A DNA stretch of 64,000 nt from Citrifermentans bremense R1 (lineage in GTDB: Bacteria; Desulfobacterota; Desulfuromonadia; Geobacterales; Geobacteraceae). The translations under genes were made by a program, and so were the position numbers. Below the pieces are notes generated by a model. The model was not told where the DNA came from. It made no database searches and worked only from the letters and a program-made list of their open reading frames with translations. The DNA is taken from positions 186,001 through 250,000 of the forward strand of contig NZ_AUGE01000005.1 in NCBI RefSeq assembly GCF_000426865.1. The letters run 5' to 3'. Below are positions 56,244 to 64,000 of this stretch, piece by piece (position 1 is the first letter of the stretch; each line of letters begins with the position of its first letter).

Positions 56244-56864
56244 CTTTCGCTGGTGCGGTGCGAGTACGGCCACTAGCGTCTTGACGATGCTGGCAGGTGT
56301 GTAGAACTGGCCGCCGCGTTTCCCTTCGGCGCTGGCAAACTGCCCCAGAAAATATTCGTACACCTGCCCGAGCAAGTCCCGGGCACTCTGCCCGGTGGTC
56401 CCAAAGCCGATAGTCGAGACCATGTCCACCAGTTCACCCAGCTTTCCATCGGGGAGTTGAACGCGGGCATACCGTTTGTCGAGAATCCCCTTGAGCTTTG
56501 GGTTCTCCGTCTCGATCAACGTCAGGGCGTCGTCAATCCGTTTGCCGATATCCGCTTGCTTCGCCTGTGCCCGCAGGTTTTCCCAGCGAGCAGCCTCCGG
56601 CACCCAAAAGACGTTCACCTCCCGGTAGTAGTCCCGGTCCTCCAGTTCGCAAACCAGCGAGGCGCTGGAAGCGTCAGGCAGATAGTACTCGTCGTGAGGA
56701 TCGATGAACCGCTCCCTTAGTTCCGTGCTGCGGGTTTGGAAAGTGTCGGAGATGTATTTGAGAAAGATGAGGCCAAGTACCACGTGCTTGTATTCGGCAG
56801 CGTCCATATTGGCGCGCAACTTGTCGGCAGTGGCCCAGAGAGTTTTTTTGATGTCTTCAATCAT
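56244..56864 (-). pseudogene. hsdM remnant (N-terminal part of type I methyltransferase)
   Basis: The frame encodes about 207 residues that match the HsdM start: KLRANMDAAEYKHVVLGLIF, LKYISDTFQ, FGTTGQSARDLLGQVYEYFL, and GKRGGQFYTPASIVKTLVAV. HsdM is normally near 500 residues; the catalytic NPPF motif and C-terminal half are gone. The frame enters the inverted repeat and then runs out of frame through hsdR to 56091. No hsdS is present. The system is inactive. Confidence 0.88.
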
Positions 56865-57046
56865 GCCCGTAGCAACCTCACCAAATAAAATCGCCCCAAT
56901 TTACCTGAGACTAAGGCATCGGTCAATTTATCTAATGAAGTGAATGGGGGGTTCAGCCAAAATGTGGAGAGAGACTGGGTTCCGTGCGGTTATCCTGGAA
57001 ATCTGAATCGTTCCACACCCATACCGGGGGAAGACAATTCCTAGCA

Positions 57047-57466
57047 CCGGGAACACCAATCTCCATTCCGGGAAACGCAAAAGTTGCTCCGCAAATAACA
57101 ACTCTCGCTCCGGGAATTACTAAAGTTGCCCAGCGAATGTCATTTCTTGTTTCGGAAAATGCAAAAGTTCCTGAGCGAATGGCAATTCCCCCTGCGGGAA
57201 ATACAAAAGTTCCTCCGCGAATACCATTTCTCGCTCCGGGAATACCATTTCTCGCTCCGGGAATACCATTTCTCGCTCCGGGAATACCATCTCTCGCTCT
57301 GTGAATACCATCTCTCGCTCTGTGAATGCCATCTCTCGCTCCGGGAATTGCATTTCTGGCTCCGGGAATACCTTTTCACGTTTCGGGAAACGCAAAAGTT
57401 GATCAGAGAAATATTTCTGAGATAGGGAAATGCAATTCCCCTCTTGGAAAAATGCAAAACCCTCTG
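57047..57466. repeat. Strictly phased 21-bp minisatellite, about 20 units
   Basis: Units of 21 bases begin at 57047, 57068, 57089 and every 21 bases after, without an indel. The best units (57215-57298) read CCGGGAATACCATTTCTCGC plus T; others read CGGGAAACGCAAAAGTTGC with variation. Because 21 is a multiple of three, several frames stay open on both strands as heptapeptide repeats (for example REYHFSL or PEREMVF), but none has a credible start and ribosome site. Confidence 0.9.
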
Positions 57467-57545
57467 GAATCGAAATCCAATCGATCGGGCAGTGGGGCCT
57501 GTAAAGCGGCTGGTGTTAATGGCGCTGTATTCAGCCGCAGACAGC

Positions 57546-57576
57546 AAAAAGGGCCGCGCTTTCGCGTGGCCCTTTT
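57546..57576 (-). terminator. Rho-independent terminator after tRNA-Leu
   Basis: On the minus strand GGGCCACGCG pairs with CGCGGCCC (one bulged base) around AAAG, followed by TTTTTGC, 31 bases after the tRNA 3' end. Confidence 0.8.
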
Positions 57577-57606
57577 CTATTGGTCTTCAATATTCAGTTG
57601 TTCCCG

Positions 57607-57693
57607 TGGTGCCCGGAGCCGGGGTCGAACCGGCACGTCCTTTCAGACGAGGGATTTTAAGTCCCTTGCGTCTACCAATTCCGCCATCCGGGC
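57607..57693 (-). tRNA. tRNA-Leu (anticodon UAA)
   Basis: On the minus strand GCCCGGA at the 5' end pairs with TCCGGGC at the 3' end, and ACCA is encoded. The D arm begins GGCGGAATTGGTAGACGC, the anticodon loop is CTTAAAA with TAA at 57659-57657, a long variable arm typical of Leu follows, and the T arm carries GGTTCGACCCC. The 87-base length fits. It sits between the accessory region and the ihfB operon, a common integration site type. Confidence 0.97.
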
Positions 57694-57711
57694 CGATCCG
57701 GTCTTCTTTTA

Positions 57712-57993
57712 CTACAGGTTGTTCACCCGCTCCCTAAGATCCTTGCCGGTCTTGAAAAACGGGGTCTTCTTGGACGGGATGCTCACGATCTCGCCGCTCT
57801 TGGGGTTCCTTGCCTCGCGCGGCTCGCGATCCCTGATGGTGAAGCTCCCAAAACCGCGGATCTCTACCTTGTCTCCGTTGGTGAGCGCCTCGCTCATGGC
57901 ATCGAACACCATGGAAACGACGGCCTCGGAGTCCTTGCGGGTCAGCACGCCACGTACTTCAACCAGCTTGTCGATCAGTTCGCTCTTTGTCAT
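57712..57993 (-). CDS. ihfB: Integration host factor beta-like HU-family protein
   Basis: From the ATG at 57993 (GAGG seven bases upstream) the protein has 93 residues: MTKSELIDKLVEVRGVLTRK, MVFDAMSEALTNGDKVEIRGFGSF, and the DNA-binding arm REPREARNPKSGEIVSIPSK. It bends DNA, often assisting sigma-54 promoters and recombination. It follows rpsA by 50 bases, the usual rpsA-ihfB order. Confidence 0.9.
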   Translation of the reverse strand: MTKSELIDKLVEVRGVLTRKDSEAVVSMVFDAMSEALTNGDKVEIRGFGSFTIRDREPREARNPKSGEIVSIPSKKTPFFKTGKDLRERVNNL

Positions 57994-58043
57994 TTGCATA
58001 CCTCAATTACTATTAAATTAATCAGTCGGCGAAGTGACTGGTT

Positions 58044-59798
58044 CTATTCCTCGGTGCTCTTCTTCAGCTTCTCTTTCAGCAGATCGCCGAAGCTGGAGGT
58101 GGCCTCACCCTGGCTCCCCATGTAGGAGGCGATCTCTGCCTTCTCCATGGCGGTCTGCAGCGCCTTGATGGAAAGGGCGATCTTCTTCTCGACCATGTCC
58201 ACGTTCAGCACTACAGCCTCAAGCTCATCGCCCACGTTGGCGAAGTCCTTCGGGGAGGCGACCTTCTCGTAGGAGATCTCGGAGACGTGGATCAGCCCCT
58301 CGATCCCTTCTTCGATCTCGACGAAGATACCGAAGTCGGTCACGGAGGTGACGCGCCCTTTGACCTTGGAGCCCGGACGGTACTTCCTGGGGATCTCTTC
58401 CCACGGATCGGCTGCCAGCTGCTTGATGCCCAGGGAGAGACGCTCGTTCTCGACGTCGATGTTGAGAACAACTGCCTGCACGGTCTGCCCTTTGGTGAAC
58501 ATCTCGCCCGGGTGCTTCACGCGGCGGGTCCAGGAGATGTCGGAGACATGCACCAGGCCGTCGATGCCGTCTTCGATGCCGATGAAGACGCCGAAGTCGG
58601 TGATGTTCTTGATCTGACCTTCGATCTTGGTGCCTACCGGGTAGCGCTCCCCGATCACGGTCCAGGGGTTGATCTCGGTCTGCTTGAGCCCCAGGGAGAT
58701 CCTGCGGTTGCCCGGATCGACGCCCAGGATGACTGCTTCGACTTCCTCTCCGACCTTGAGGATCTCGGACGGGTGACGCACCCTCCTGGTCCAGGACATC
58801 TCGGAAACGTGCACCAGGCCTTCGATGCCGTCTTCCAGGGAGATGAATGCGCCGTAGTCGGTCAGGCTCACGACTTTGCCGCTCACCCTCTCGCCTTCCT
58901 TGTAGCGGTCGCCGACGTTGAGCCAGGGATCGGGCACGGTCTGCTTGAGGCCGAGGGAGATCTTCCCTTTCTCGCGGTCGTACTTAAGAACCATCACGTT
59001 CAGGGTGTCGCCCACTTTGACCATCTCGGAGGGGTGGCCGAGGCGGCCCCAGGACATGTCGGTTACGTGCAGCAGGCCGTCCACGCCGCCCAGGTCGACG
59101 AACGCGCCGTACTCGGCGATGTTCTTGACCACGCCGTTGACGATGTCGCCTTCCTTCAGGGTCGCCAGGGTCTCGGTCCTTGCCTTCTCGCGCTCTTCTT
59201 CGAGCAGCACGCGACGGGAAAGAACCAGGTTGCCGCGCTTCCTGTTCAGTTTCAGGATCCTGAACTGGTAGGTCTGGCCGACGAAGCGGTCCATGTTGCC
59301 ACCGGGACGGAGGTCAACCTGGGACGCCGGAAGGAATGCCTCGACGCCGACGTCGACGGTCATGCCGCCCTTCACCTTGCCGGTGATCTTGCCTTCGATA
59401 ACGCCACCCTCGCCAGCTGCGGCGATGGTCTCCCAGGCAACCTGGGAATCGGCTTTCTTCTTCGAGAGGACCATGTGGCCGCGGATGTTTTCGCCGCGCT
59501 CGAAGTAAACGTTTACTTCGTCACCGACCTTGACGTTGAGTTCGCCGTTCTCGTCGATGAACTCGCCGATGCGGATAGCGCCTTCGGACTTGTAACCGAC
59601 GTCCACGAGCACCACGTCCTGCTCGATCTGGACCACGACGGCCTTGACTACCTCGCCGCTTTGCGGCTGCCTCAGACTGTCCTGGAAAAGGTCGGCAAAC
59701 TCGCCACCCATTTCGGCCTGATCCAGCTCCTCGTCATTATCGTGTAACCGCCTGATAGGCATATCTTTTTTCTTGAACGTCCTTTTTTCGTCACCCAT
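58044..59798 (-). CDS. rpsA: 30S ribosomal protein S1
   Basis: The 584-residue protein has six S1 domains in order, seen by repeats such as GVVKNIAEYGAFVDLGGVDG, GKVVSLTDYGAFISLEDGIE, GQIKNITDFGVFIGIEDGID and GRVTSVTDFGIFVEIEEGIE. An acidic N-terminal stretch (residues 15-40) precedes them. It docks mRNA on the 30S subunit. It lies 68 bases after ispH in the conserved cmk-ispH-rpsA order. Confidence 0.95.
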   Translation of the reverse strand: MGDEKRTFKKKDMPIRRLHDNDEELDQAEMGGEFADLFQDSLRQPQSGEVVKAVVVQIEQDVVLVDVGYKSEGAIRIGEFIDENGELNVKVGDEVNVYFERGENIRGHMVLSKKKADSQVAWETIAAAGEGGVIEGKITGKVKGGMTVDVGVEAFLPASQVDLRPGGNMDRFVGQTYQFRILKLNRKRGNLVLSRRVLLEEEREKARTETLATLKEGDIVNGVVKNIAEYGAFVDLGGVDGLLHVTDMSWGRLGHPSEMVKVGDTLNVMVLKYDREKGKISLGLKQTVPDPWLNVGDRYKEGERVSGKVVSLTDYGAFISLEDGIEGLVHVSEMSWTRRVRHPSEILKVGEEVEAVILGVDPGNRRISLGLKQTEINPWTVIGERYPVGTKIEGQIKNITDFGVFIGIEDGIDGLVHVSDISWTRRVKHPGEMFTKGQTVQAVVLNIDVENERLSLGIKQLAADPWEEIPRKYRPGSKVKGRVTSVTDFGIFVEIEEGIEGLIHVSEISYEKVASPKDFANVGDELEAVVLNVDMVEKKIALSIKALQTAMEKAEIASYMGSQGEATSSFGDLLKEKLKKSTEE

Positions 59799-59866
59799 TG
59801 AAACGTGTACCCCCTCGTGTAATCTCCATATAAAATCGGGCTAATTTAGCACATCGTCGAGAAAAA

Positions 59867-60718
59867 TCAACTTATTTTATCTTTATCTATCGCCGAAATA
59901 CGATCGATCACTTCATCGATAATCCACTTCGGCGTGGAGGCGCCGGCCGTGACTCCGACCTTCTTCACCCCCTTGAACCACTGCTCGTCGATCTGGCAGG
60001 CGGTCTCGACGTGGTGGGTGCGGGGCAAAAGCTCCCGGCAGATCTGGGCGAGCCTCATGGTGTTGGCGGAATTGAAGCCGCCGATCACCACCATGCAGTC
60101 CACCGCGCCGGCCAATTTCTTGGCCTCCTCCTGCCTGACCGCCGTGGCGTCGCAGATGGTGTTGTAGACCCGGGTCTCCCCTCCCCTGGCAAGGCAGGCG
60201 GCGACGACTTCGTGCAGATGCTCGAACGACTGGGTGGTCTGGGCCACTACGCCGATCTTCGACATGCGCGGAAGGCGCTCCACGTCTTCATGGGAGCTGA
60301 CCACGTACACCCTCCCGGCGGCGTAGGAGACGATTCCCTGCACCTCGGGGTGCACCGCGTCCCCCACCACCACGATGTCGTACCCTTCTTTGGATAGGGT
60401 CGCCACATGCTCTTGCGCCTTCTTGACGAACGGGCAGGTGGCGTCGACCACCTCGAGATTGGCACGGACCGCGGCTTCCAGTTGCTCGGCGGCGACGCCG
60501 TGCGAACGGATGATGATGGTGCCCCCGGTCTCCACCTCGCTCACGTTCTCGACCGATATCACGCCCATCTCCTCAAGCCTTTGCACTACCTGCGGCGAGT
60601 GGATGATAGGCCCGAGCGTGTAGGTTTCGCTCCCGATGTTGGCTGCTTCGAATGCCAGTTGTGTAGCCCTTTTGACGCCGAAGCAAAACCCGGCGTGCTT
60701 GGCCAGTAACACTTGCAT
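59867..60718 (-). CDS. ispH: 4-hydroxy-3-methylbut-2-enyl diphosphate reductase
   Basis: The 283-residue enzyme shows the three Fe-S ligands: Cys in HAGFCFGVKRA (residue 12), in DATCPFVKKAQ (about 95), and in NTICDATAVRQEEA (about 190), plus the substrate loops HPEVQGIVSY and GGFNSANTMRLAQICR. It makes IPP and DMAPP, the last step of the MEP isoprenoid route. It sits two bases after cmk, in the same gene string. Confidence 0.95.
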   Translation of the reverse strand: MQVLLAKHAGFCFGVKRATQLAFEAANIGSETYTLGPIIHSPQVVQRLEEMGVISVENVSEVETGGTIIIRSHGVAAEQLEAAVRANLEVVDATCPFVKKAQEHVATLSKEGYDIVVVGDAVHPEVQGIVSYAAGRVYVVSSHEDVERLPRMSKIGVVAQTTQSFEHLHEVVAACLARGGETRVYNTICDATAVRQEEAKKLAGAVDCMVVIGGFNSANTMRLAQICRELLPRTHHVETACQIDEQWFKGVKKVGVTAGASTPKWIIDEVIDRISAIDKDKIS

Positions 60719-60720
60719 AA

Positions 60721-61422
60721 TTACCCCTTTTCGCCTTGGGCCAGGCGCTCTTTCACGGTACGTTCCATCAGTTCCAGGACCTGCTCGATGGTGAGGCTGG
60801 TGGAATCGATGGGGACTGCGTCTTCTGCCTGCTTAAGCGGCGCGTGCTCGCGCCCCTCGTCCTGCCGGTCGCGCTGGATCACCTTGGCGATGGTCTCTTC
60901 GAGGGTCGCGCTCTCGCCGCGGGCGGCAAGTTCCAGGTAACGGCGACGGCCGCGCTCCTCGGCACTGGCAGAGAGAAAGAACTTCACCTCGGCATCGGGA
61001 AAAACCACGGTGCCGATGTCGCGACCTTCCAGGATCACGCCCCCCTTGGCCCCCATCTTGCGCTGCATTTCCAAGAGCGCCTGACGCACCGGCTTCCTGG
61101 CCGAGATGGTCGAGGTCAAAAGCCCGATCTCCTCGGTCCTGATCTCGGCGGATACGTCCTCGCCGTTGGCGAGTACCCGGCAGGTTTCGCCGTCGCGGGC
61201 AAAAGCGATCTCAAGGCCGCGGCAAAGTTCGGCCAGTCCCGCGTCGTCGTCGCTCTTGATGCCGGCGCGCTGGGCCGAAAGGGCCACGGCGCGGAACATG
61301 GCGCCGGTGTCGATGTGGATGTACCCCAGACGTTTGGCGAGGAGCTTGGTGAGGCTGCTTTTGCCGGCCCCGGAGGGGCCGTCTATGGCTACGATTACTC
61401 CGTTTTCCCTTACCGCGCTCAC
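60721..61422 (-). CDS. cmk: Cytidylate kinase
   Basis: The 233-residue enzyme has IAIDGPSGAGKSSLTKLLAK (P-loop), IDTGAMFRAVALSA, LEGRDIGTVVFPDAEVKFFL and a C-terminal RDRQDEGREHAPLKQAEDA motif with the CMP-binding Asp/Arg set. It phosphorylates CMP and dCMP. It overlaps the end of aroA by four bases (ATGA), so the two are coupled. Confidence 0.95.
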   Translation of the reverse strand: MSAVRENGVIVAIDGPSGAGKSSLTKLLAKRLGYIHIDTGAMFRAVALSAQRAGIKSDDDAGLAELCRGLEIAFARDGETCRVLANGEDVSAEIRTEEIGLLTSTISARKPVRQALLEMQRKMGAKGGVILEGRDIGTVVFPDAEVKFFLSASAEERGRRRYLELAARGESATLEETIAKVIQRDRQDEGREHAPLKQAEDAVPIDSTSLTIEQVLELMERTVKERLAQGEKG

Positions 61423-62708
61423 CGCTGCACCACCCCCTCAATGAGGTTGACGAAGCCGGGGAACGAGGTGGCGATGCACTCGACGTCCGAAACGCTGGTC
61501 TCATTCTGGGCGACGAGCCCGGCGACCATCATGGACATGGCGATCCGGTGGTCGCCGAAACTGTCGGCGGCGCATCCTTTCAAAGAGGCGACGCCGGTGA
61601 TCTCCATGCCGTCCGGGGTCTCGACGATGCTGACCCCTGCGCGCCTAAGGTTATCGGCCATGGCGGAGATGCGGTCGGTCTCCTTGACACGGAGCTCCGC
61701 GGCGTCGCGCACGACGGTGGTCCCTTGCGCCAGCGAAGCGGCGACGCAGATGGCGGGAAACTCATCGATGGCGCGGGGCACTACGTCTCCGGAGATCTCC
61801 ATGGCGGTCAGTTTCGAATGGCGCACCCGAATGTCGGCGACCGGCTCCCCCGATTCGTCGCGCAGGTTGGTAAGTTCCAGGTCGCCCCCCATACCCTTCA
61901 GCACGTCGATGATGCCGGTACGGGTCGGGTTGACGCCGACGCCGCGGATGAGGAGATCGGAACCCGGGACGATGAGGGCTGCGACCAGGAAGAAGGCGGC
62001 CGAGGAGATGTCGCCCGGCACCACGATGTCGCGTCCGGTAAGTTCCGCCCCGCCGCGCACCTTGACGCCGCCCGGGAAGGTTTCGACGTGGGCGCCGAAA
62101 GCGCGCAGCATCCGCTCCGAGTGGTCGCGGGAGAGATGCGGCTCGCGCACCACCGTTTCGCCGCCTGCGTAAAGCCCTGCCAGCATGATGGCCGACTTGA
62201 CCTGTGCGCTGGAAACGGGGGAGTCGTATTCGATCCCTATCAGTTTCGAGCCCTGGATGGCCAGGGGGGCCTTTTCGCCGCCGGCGCGCCCCGAGATGCG
62301 AGCGCCCATCTGGGCCAAAGGCCCGACCACGCGCTTCATGGGACGGGCGCGCAGGTACTTGTCCCCGGAGAGGACAGAGAAGAAGTTCTGCCCGGCGAGC
62401 AGGCCGGTCAAAAGGCGCATCGAGGTCCCGGAGTTGCCGCAGTCGAGCACGTCGGTAGGCTCGCTCAGGCCGTGCAGCCCCCGTCCCTGGATGGTGACCG
62501 TCTCGCCGTCGTCATCGATCTGCACCCCCATGGCACGGAAGGCTTCGAGGGTGGCCAGGGCGTCCTCGCCACGGAGGAAACCGGTCACCGTGGTTACGCC
62601 GGAGGCGATGGAGCCGAACATGATGGAGCGGTGCGATATGGACTTGTCGCCTGGGACGCTGATTTCGCCGCGCACCGACTTGGCGGGTCGAACGGTATAG
62701 TTTTGCAT
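61419..62708 (-). CDS. aroA: 3-phosphoshikimate 1-carboxyvinyltransferase
   Basis: The 429-residue EPSP synthase shows VPGDKSISHRSIMFG near the start, DCGNSGTSMRLLTGLLAG near 90, SSAQVKSAIMLAGLYA near 165, VKETDRISAMADNLRRAG near 340, and DHRIAMSMMVAG near 385. It makes EPSP in chorismate synthesis. It lies between tyrA (14 bases upstream) and cmk (overlapping). Confidence 0.95.
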   Translation of the reverse strand: MQNYTVRPAKSVRGEISVPGDKSISHRSIMFGSIASGVTTVTGFLRGEDALATLEAFRAMGVQIDDDGETVTIQGRGLHGLSEPTDVLDCGNSGTSMRLLTGLLAGQNFFSVLSGDKYLRARPMKRVVGPLAQMGARISGRAGGEKAPLAIQGSKLIGIEYDSPVSSAQVKSAIMLAGLYAGGETVVREPHLSRDHSERMLRAFGAHVETFPGGVKVRGGAELTGRDIVVPGDISSAAFFLVAALIVPGSDLLIRGVGVNPTRTGIIDVLKGMGGDLELTNLRDESGEPVADIRVRHSKLTAMEISGDVVPRAIDEFPAICVAASLAQGTTVVRDAAELRVKETDRISAMADNLRRAGVSIVETPDGMEITGVASLKGCAADSFGDHRIAMSMMVAGLVAQNETSVSDVECIATSFPGFVNLIEGVVQR

Positions 62709-62722
62709 GAGTACCCCTGGTT

Positions 62723-63583
62723 CTACAAAATGGCGTCGCGCTTTTCTTTCGAGTTCAGGAAGAAGCTGCGGAGCCCTTCGCCGTCACCTTCCGCGACCAG
62801 ACCGCGCAGCGTTTCCAGATACCCTGAGAAAAAATCCATCATCTCCAGGATGGCGTCGCGGTTGGTGAGCGCGATGTCGCGCCACATGACGGGGTCGGAC
62901 GAGGCAATGCGGGTGAAGTCCCGGAAACCGCCGGCGGAGAAGGATAAAAGATCCCCGCCAAAACGGTCGTAACCGTCGACGGCGTTGACCAGCGAATAGG
63001 CAACCATGTGCGGCAGGTGCGAGATCGCGGCGACGACGCGGTCGTGCTGGACCGGATCCATGAGCGGTACCGAGGAGCCGGCTATCTTCCAGAGTTCCAC
63101 CACCTTCTTAAGCGCCACGGCATCGGTCTTGGCGGTAGGCGTTACGATGCAGCGCTTCCCCTGGTACAGCGTCGAGAAGGATGCCTCGACCCCGGAGTGC
63201 TCGGTTCCGGCAATCGGGTGTCCCCCGACGAAGAAGGTCCCTTCTGGCATGAGCGGTTCGCACGCCTCGACCACGAATTCCTTCACGCTCCCGCCGTCGG
63301 TCACGATGCAGCCCGGCGCCAGAAACGGCGCTATCTCGGCCACCACCTTGGGGATGGAACAGACCGGCGTCGCCACGAAGACCAGATCGGCTCCGGCAAC
63401 GCCTTCCCTGGCATCGGTGGTGTAGCGGTCCAGGACCCCCAGTTCGACGCCGCGCTTCAGGTTCTCCTCGCCGCGGCCGATCCCGACCACTTCCTTTACC
63501 GCACCCTTCTCGCGCAGTATGCGGGCAAGCGAGCCCCCGATCAGTCCGACGCCGATCACGGCCATCCGATTGAATACCACCAT
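62723..63583 (-). CDS. tyrA: Prephenate dehydrogenase
   Basis: The 286-residue protein starts with an NAD-binding fold (MAVIGVGLIGGSLARILREK) and has the TyrA core: FVGGHPIAGTEHSGVEAS near residue 117, DRVVAAISHLPHMVAYSLVN near 183, and GGFRDFTRIASSDPVMWRDI near 220. It converts prephenate to 4-hydroxyphenylpyruvate for tyrosine. It has no ACT or chorismate mutase domain. It follows pheA by 12 bases. Confidence 0.93.
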   Translation of the reverse strand: MVVFNRMAVIGVGLIGGSLARILREKGAVKEVVGIGRGEENLKRGVELGVLDRYTTDAREGVAGADLVFVATPVCSIPKVVAEIAPFLAPGCIVTDGGSVKEFVVEACEPLMPEGTFFVGGHPIAGTEHSGVEASFSTLYQGKRCIVTPTAKTDAVALKKVVELWKIAGSSVPLMDPVQHDRVVAAISHLPHMVAYSLVNAVDGYDRFGGDLLSFSAGGFRDFTRIASSDPVMWRDIALTNRDAILEMMDFFSGYLETLRGLVAEGDGEGLRSFFLNSKEKRDAIL

Positions 63584-63595
63584 GCTAGCTATCCC

Positions 63596-64000
63596 TCATG
63601 AACGCGCCCGGGGGTAGGAGCCCAGCACCTTGACGAATTGACAGCAGACGGAAAGTTCCTTGACCGCATCGGCGACTTCCGGGTCGGAGATGTGGCCGGA
63701 CAGGTCGAGGTAGAAGATGTATTCCCAGGCCTTGCGCTTCAGGGGGCGGGATTCGATCTTGGAGAGGTTGATGCCGCGCTGGGCGAAAGGCTCCAGCATC
63801 CGGTGCAGGATGCCGGGCTCGTCGCGGACCGAGAACATGAGCGAGGTCTTGTCGTCTCCGCTTTTGTCGGCCATCTTGCGGCCGATGACCAAAAAGCGGG
63901 TGAAGTTGTTGACCTGGTCCTCGATGCGGGCCTTGACCACCTTAAGGTTGTAGATGGAGGAGGCGTATTCGCTGGCGATGGCTGCGGCGGTGTAGTCTTC
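63596..64000 (-). CDS. pheA: Prephenate dehydratase, C-terminal part with ACT domain (cut by window edge)
   Basis: The frame enters from the right edge (EDYTAAAIASEYASSIYNLK) and runs to the stop at 63596. It includes the end of the dehydratase domain (VNNFTRFLVIGRKM, with the conserved Thr-Arg-Phe) and an ACT regulatory domain (SLMFSVRDEPGILHRMLEPF, INLSKIESRPLKRKAWEYIF). In family members the ACT domain binds phenylalanine for feedback inhibition. The N-terminus, including any chorismate mutase domain, lies outside the window. Confidence 0.93.
   Translation of the reverse strand, partial: EDYTAAAIASEYASSIYNLKVVKARIEDQVNNFTRFLVIGRKMADKSGDDKTSLMFSVRDEPGILHRMLEPFAQRGINLSKIESRPLKRKAWEYIFYLDLSGHISDPEVADAVKELSVCCQFVKVLGSYPRARS

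Noticed and set aside
57120-57395. Minus-strand reading frame of heptapeptide repeats (PEREMVF) as a protein gene
   Set aside because: Open frames exist in several registers simply because the repeat length is a multiple of three; no start or ribosome site singles one out.
57047-57466. CRISPR array
   Set aside because: Units of 21 bases are contiguous with no spacers, and no cas genes are present.
58287-59747. 486-codon plus-strand reading frame
   Set aside because: It is antisense to rpsA; its repeats only reflect the six S1 domains.
60736-62172. 478-codon plus-strand reading frame
   Set aside because: It spans cmk and aroA in antisense and has no recognisable domain.

Overview
The window looks like the chromosome of a GC-rich Geobacteraceae bacterium (Geobacter, Citrifermentans or Geomonas type). 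That is inferred from gene content: an Ech-hydrogenase-related (Ehr) membrane complex, multiheme c-type cytochromes including an ImcH-like seven-heme inner-membrane cytochrome, a membrane CCG-domain iron-sulfur oxidoreductase, many histidine kinases, and sigma-54 regulation of a C4-dicarboxylate carrier. No database search was possible.

Layout. 1-1053 is the start of a CHASE-type sensor kinase that runs off the left edge. 1214-14154 is an energy-conversion supercluster. ehrA1-B-C-D-L-S lies on the minus strand; a tetraheme cytochrome / ferredoxin / NrfD module lies on the plus strand; a second ehrA copy and a HTH-PTS-EIIA gene lie on the minus strand. The Ehr large subunit has lost the four Ni-Fe cysteines while the small subunit keeps its Fe-S cysteines, so the complex is probably a proton- or ion-translocating quinone or ferredoxin machine rather than a hydrogenase. 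14379-15902 is imcH. 16227-30145 is housekeeping: rnc / radical SAM / era, tmk-holB-ricT-metG, rpmB, and galE-yicC-gmk-rpoZ-rel-ridA. 30430-34222 holds small and less conserved genes (secreted Lys-rich protein, CHAD, M28 peptidase, DUF4124, ribbon-helix-helix). 34262-36316 is sucCD. 36775-41879 is a C4-dicarboxylate module: sensor kinase, NtrC-type regulator, palindromic upstream sites, a sigma-54 promoter and dctA. 42053-51654 holds the CCG oxidoreductase, a DUF523/DUF1722 protein, a large hybrid kinase, an EF-G paralogue and pfkB.

52000-57600 is an accessory stretch with small proteins, a wrecked type I restriction system (HsdM head joined to HsdR tail through an inverted-repeat element) and a strictly phased 21-bp minisatellite. 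It ends at tRNA-Leu(UAA). 57712-64000 is the conserved operon pheA-tyrA-aroA-cmk-ispH-rpsA-ihfB, with pheA cut by the window edge.

Several families of intergenic inverted repeats recur: GGGGACAGGCTAC...GTAGCCTGTCCCC hairpins, TTCCCAAGCTGGAGC palindromes, CACAGAGGA arms and inverted CAATTGA heptamer arrays. They sit tightly against stop codons, and one relative marks the hsdM/hsdR deletion junction.
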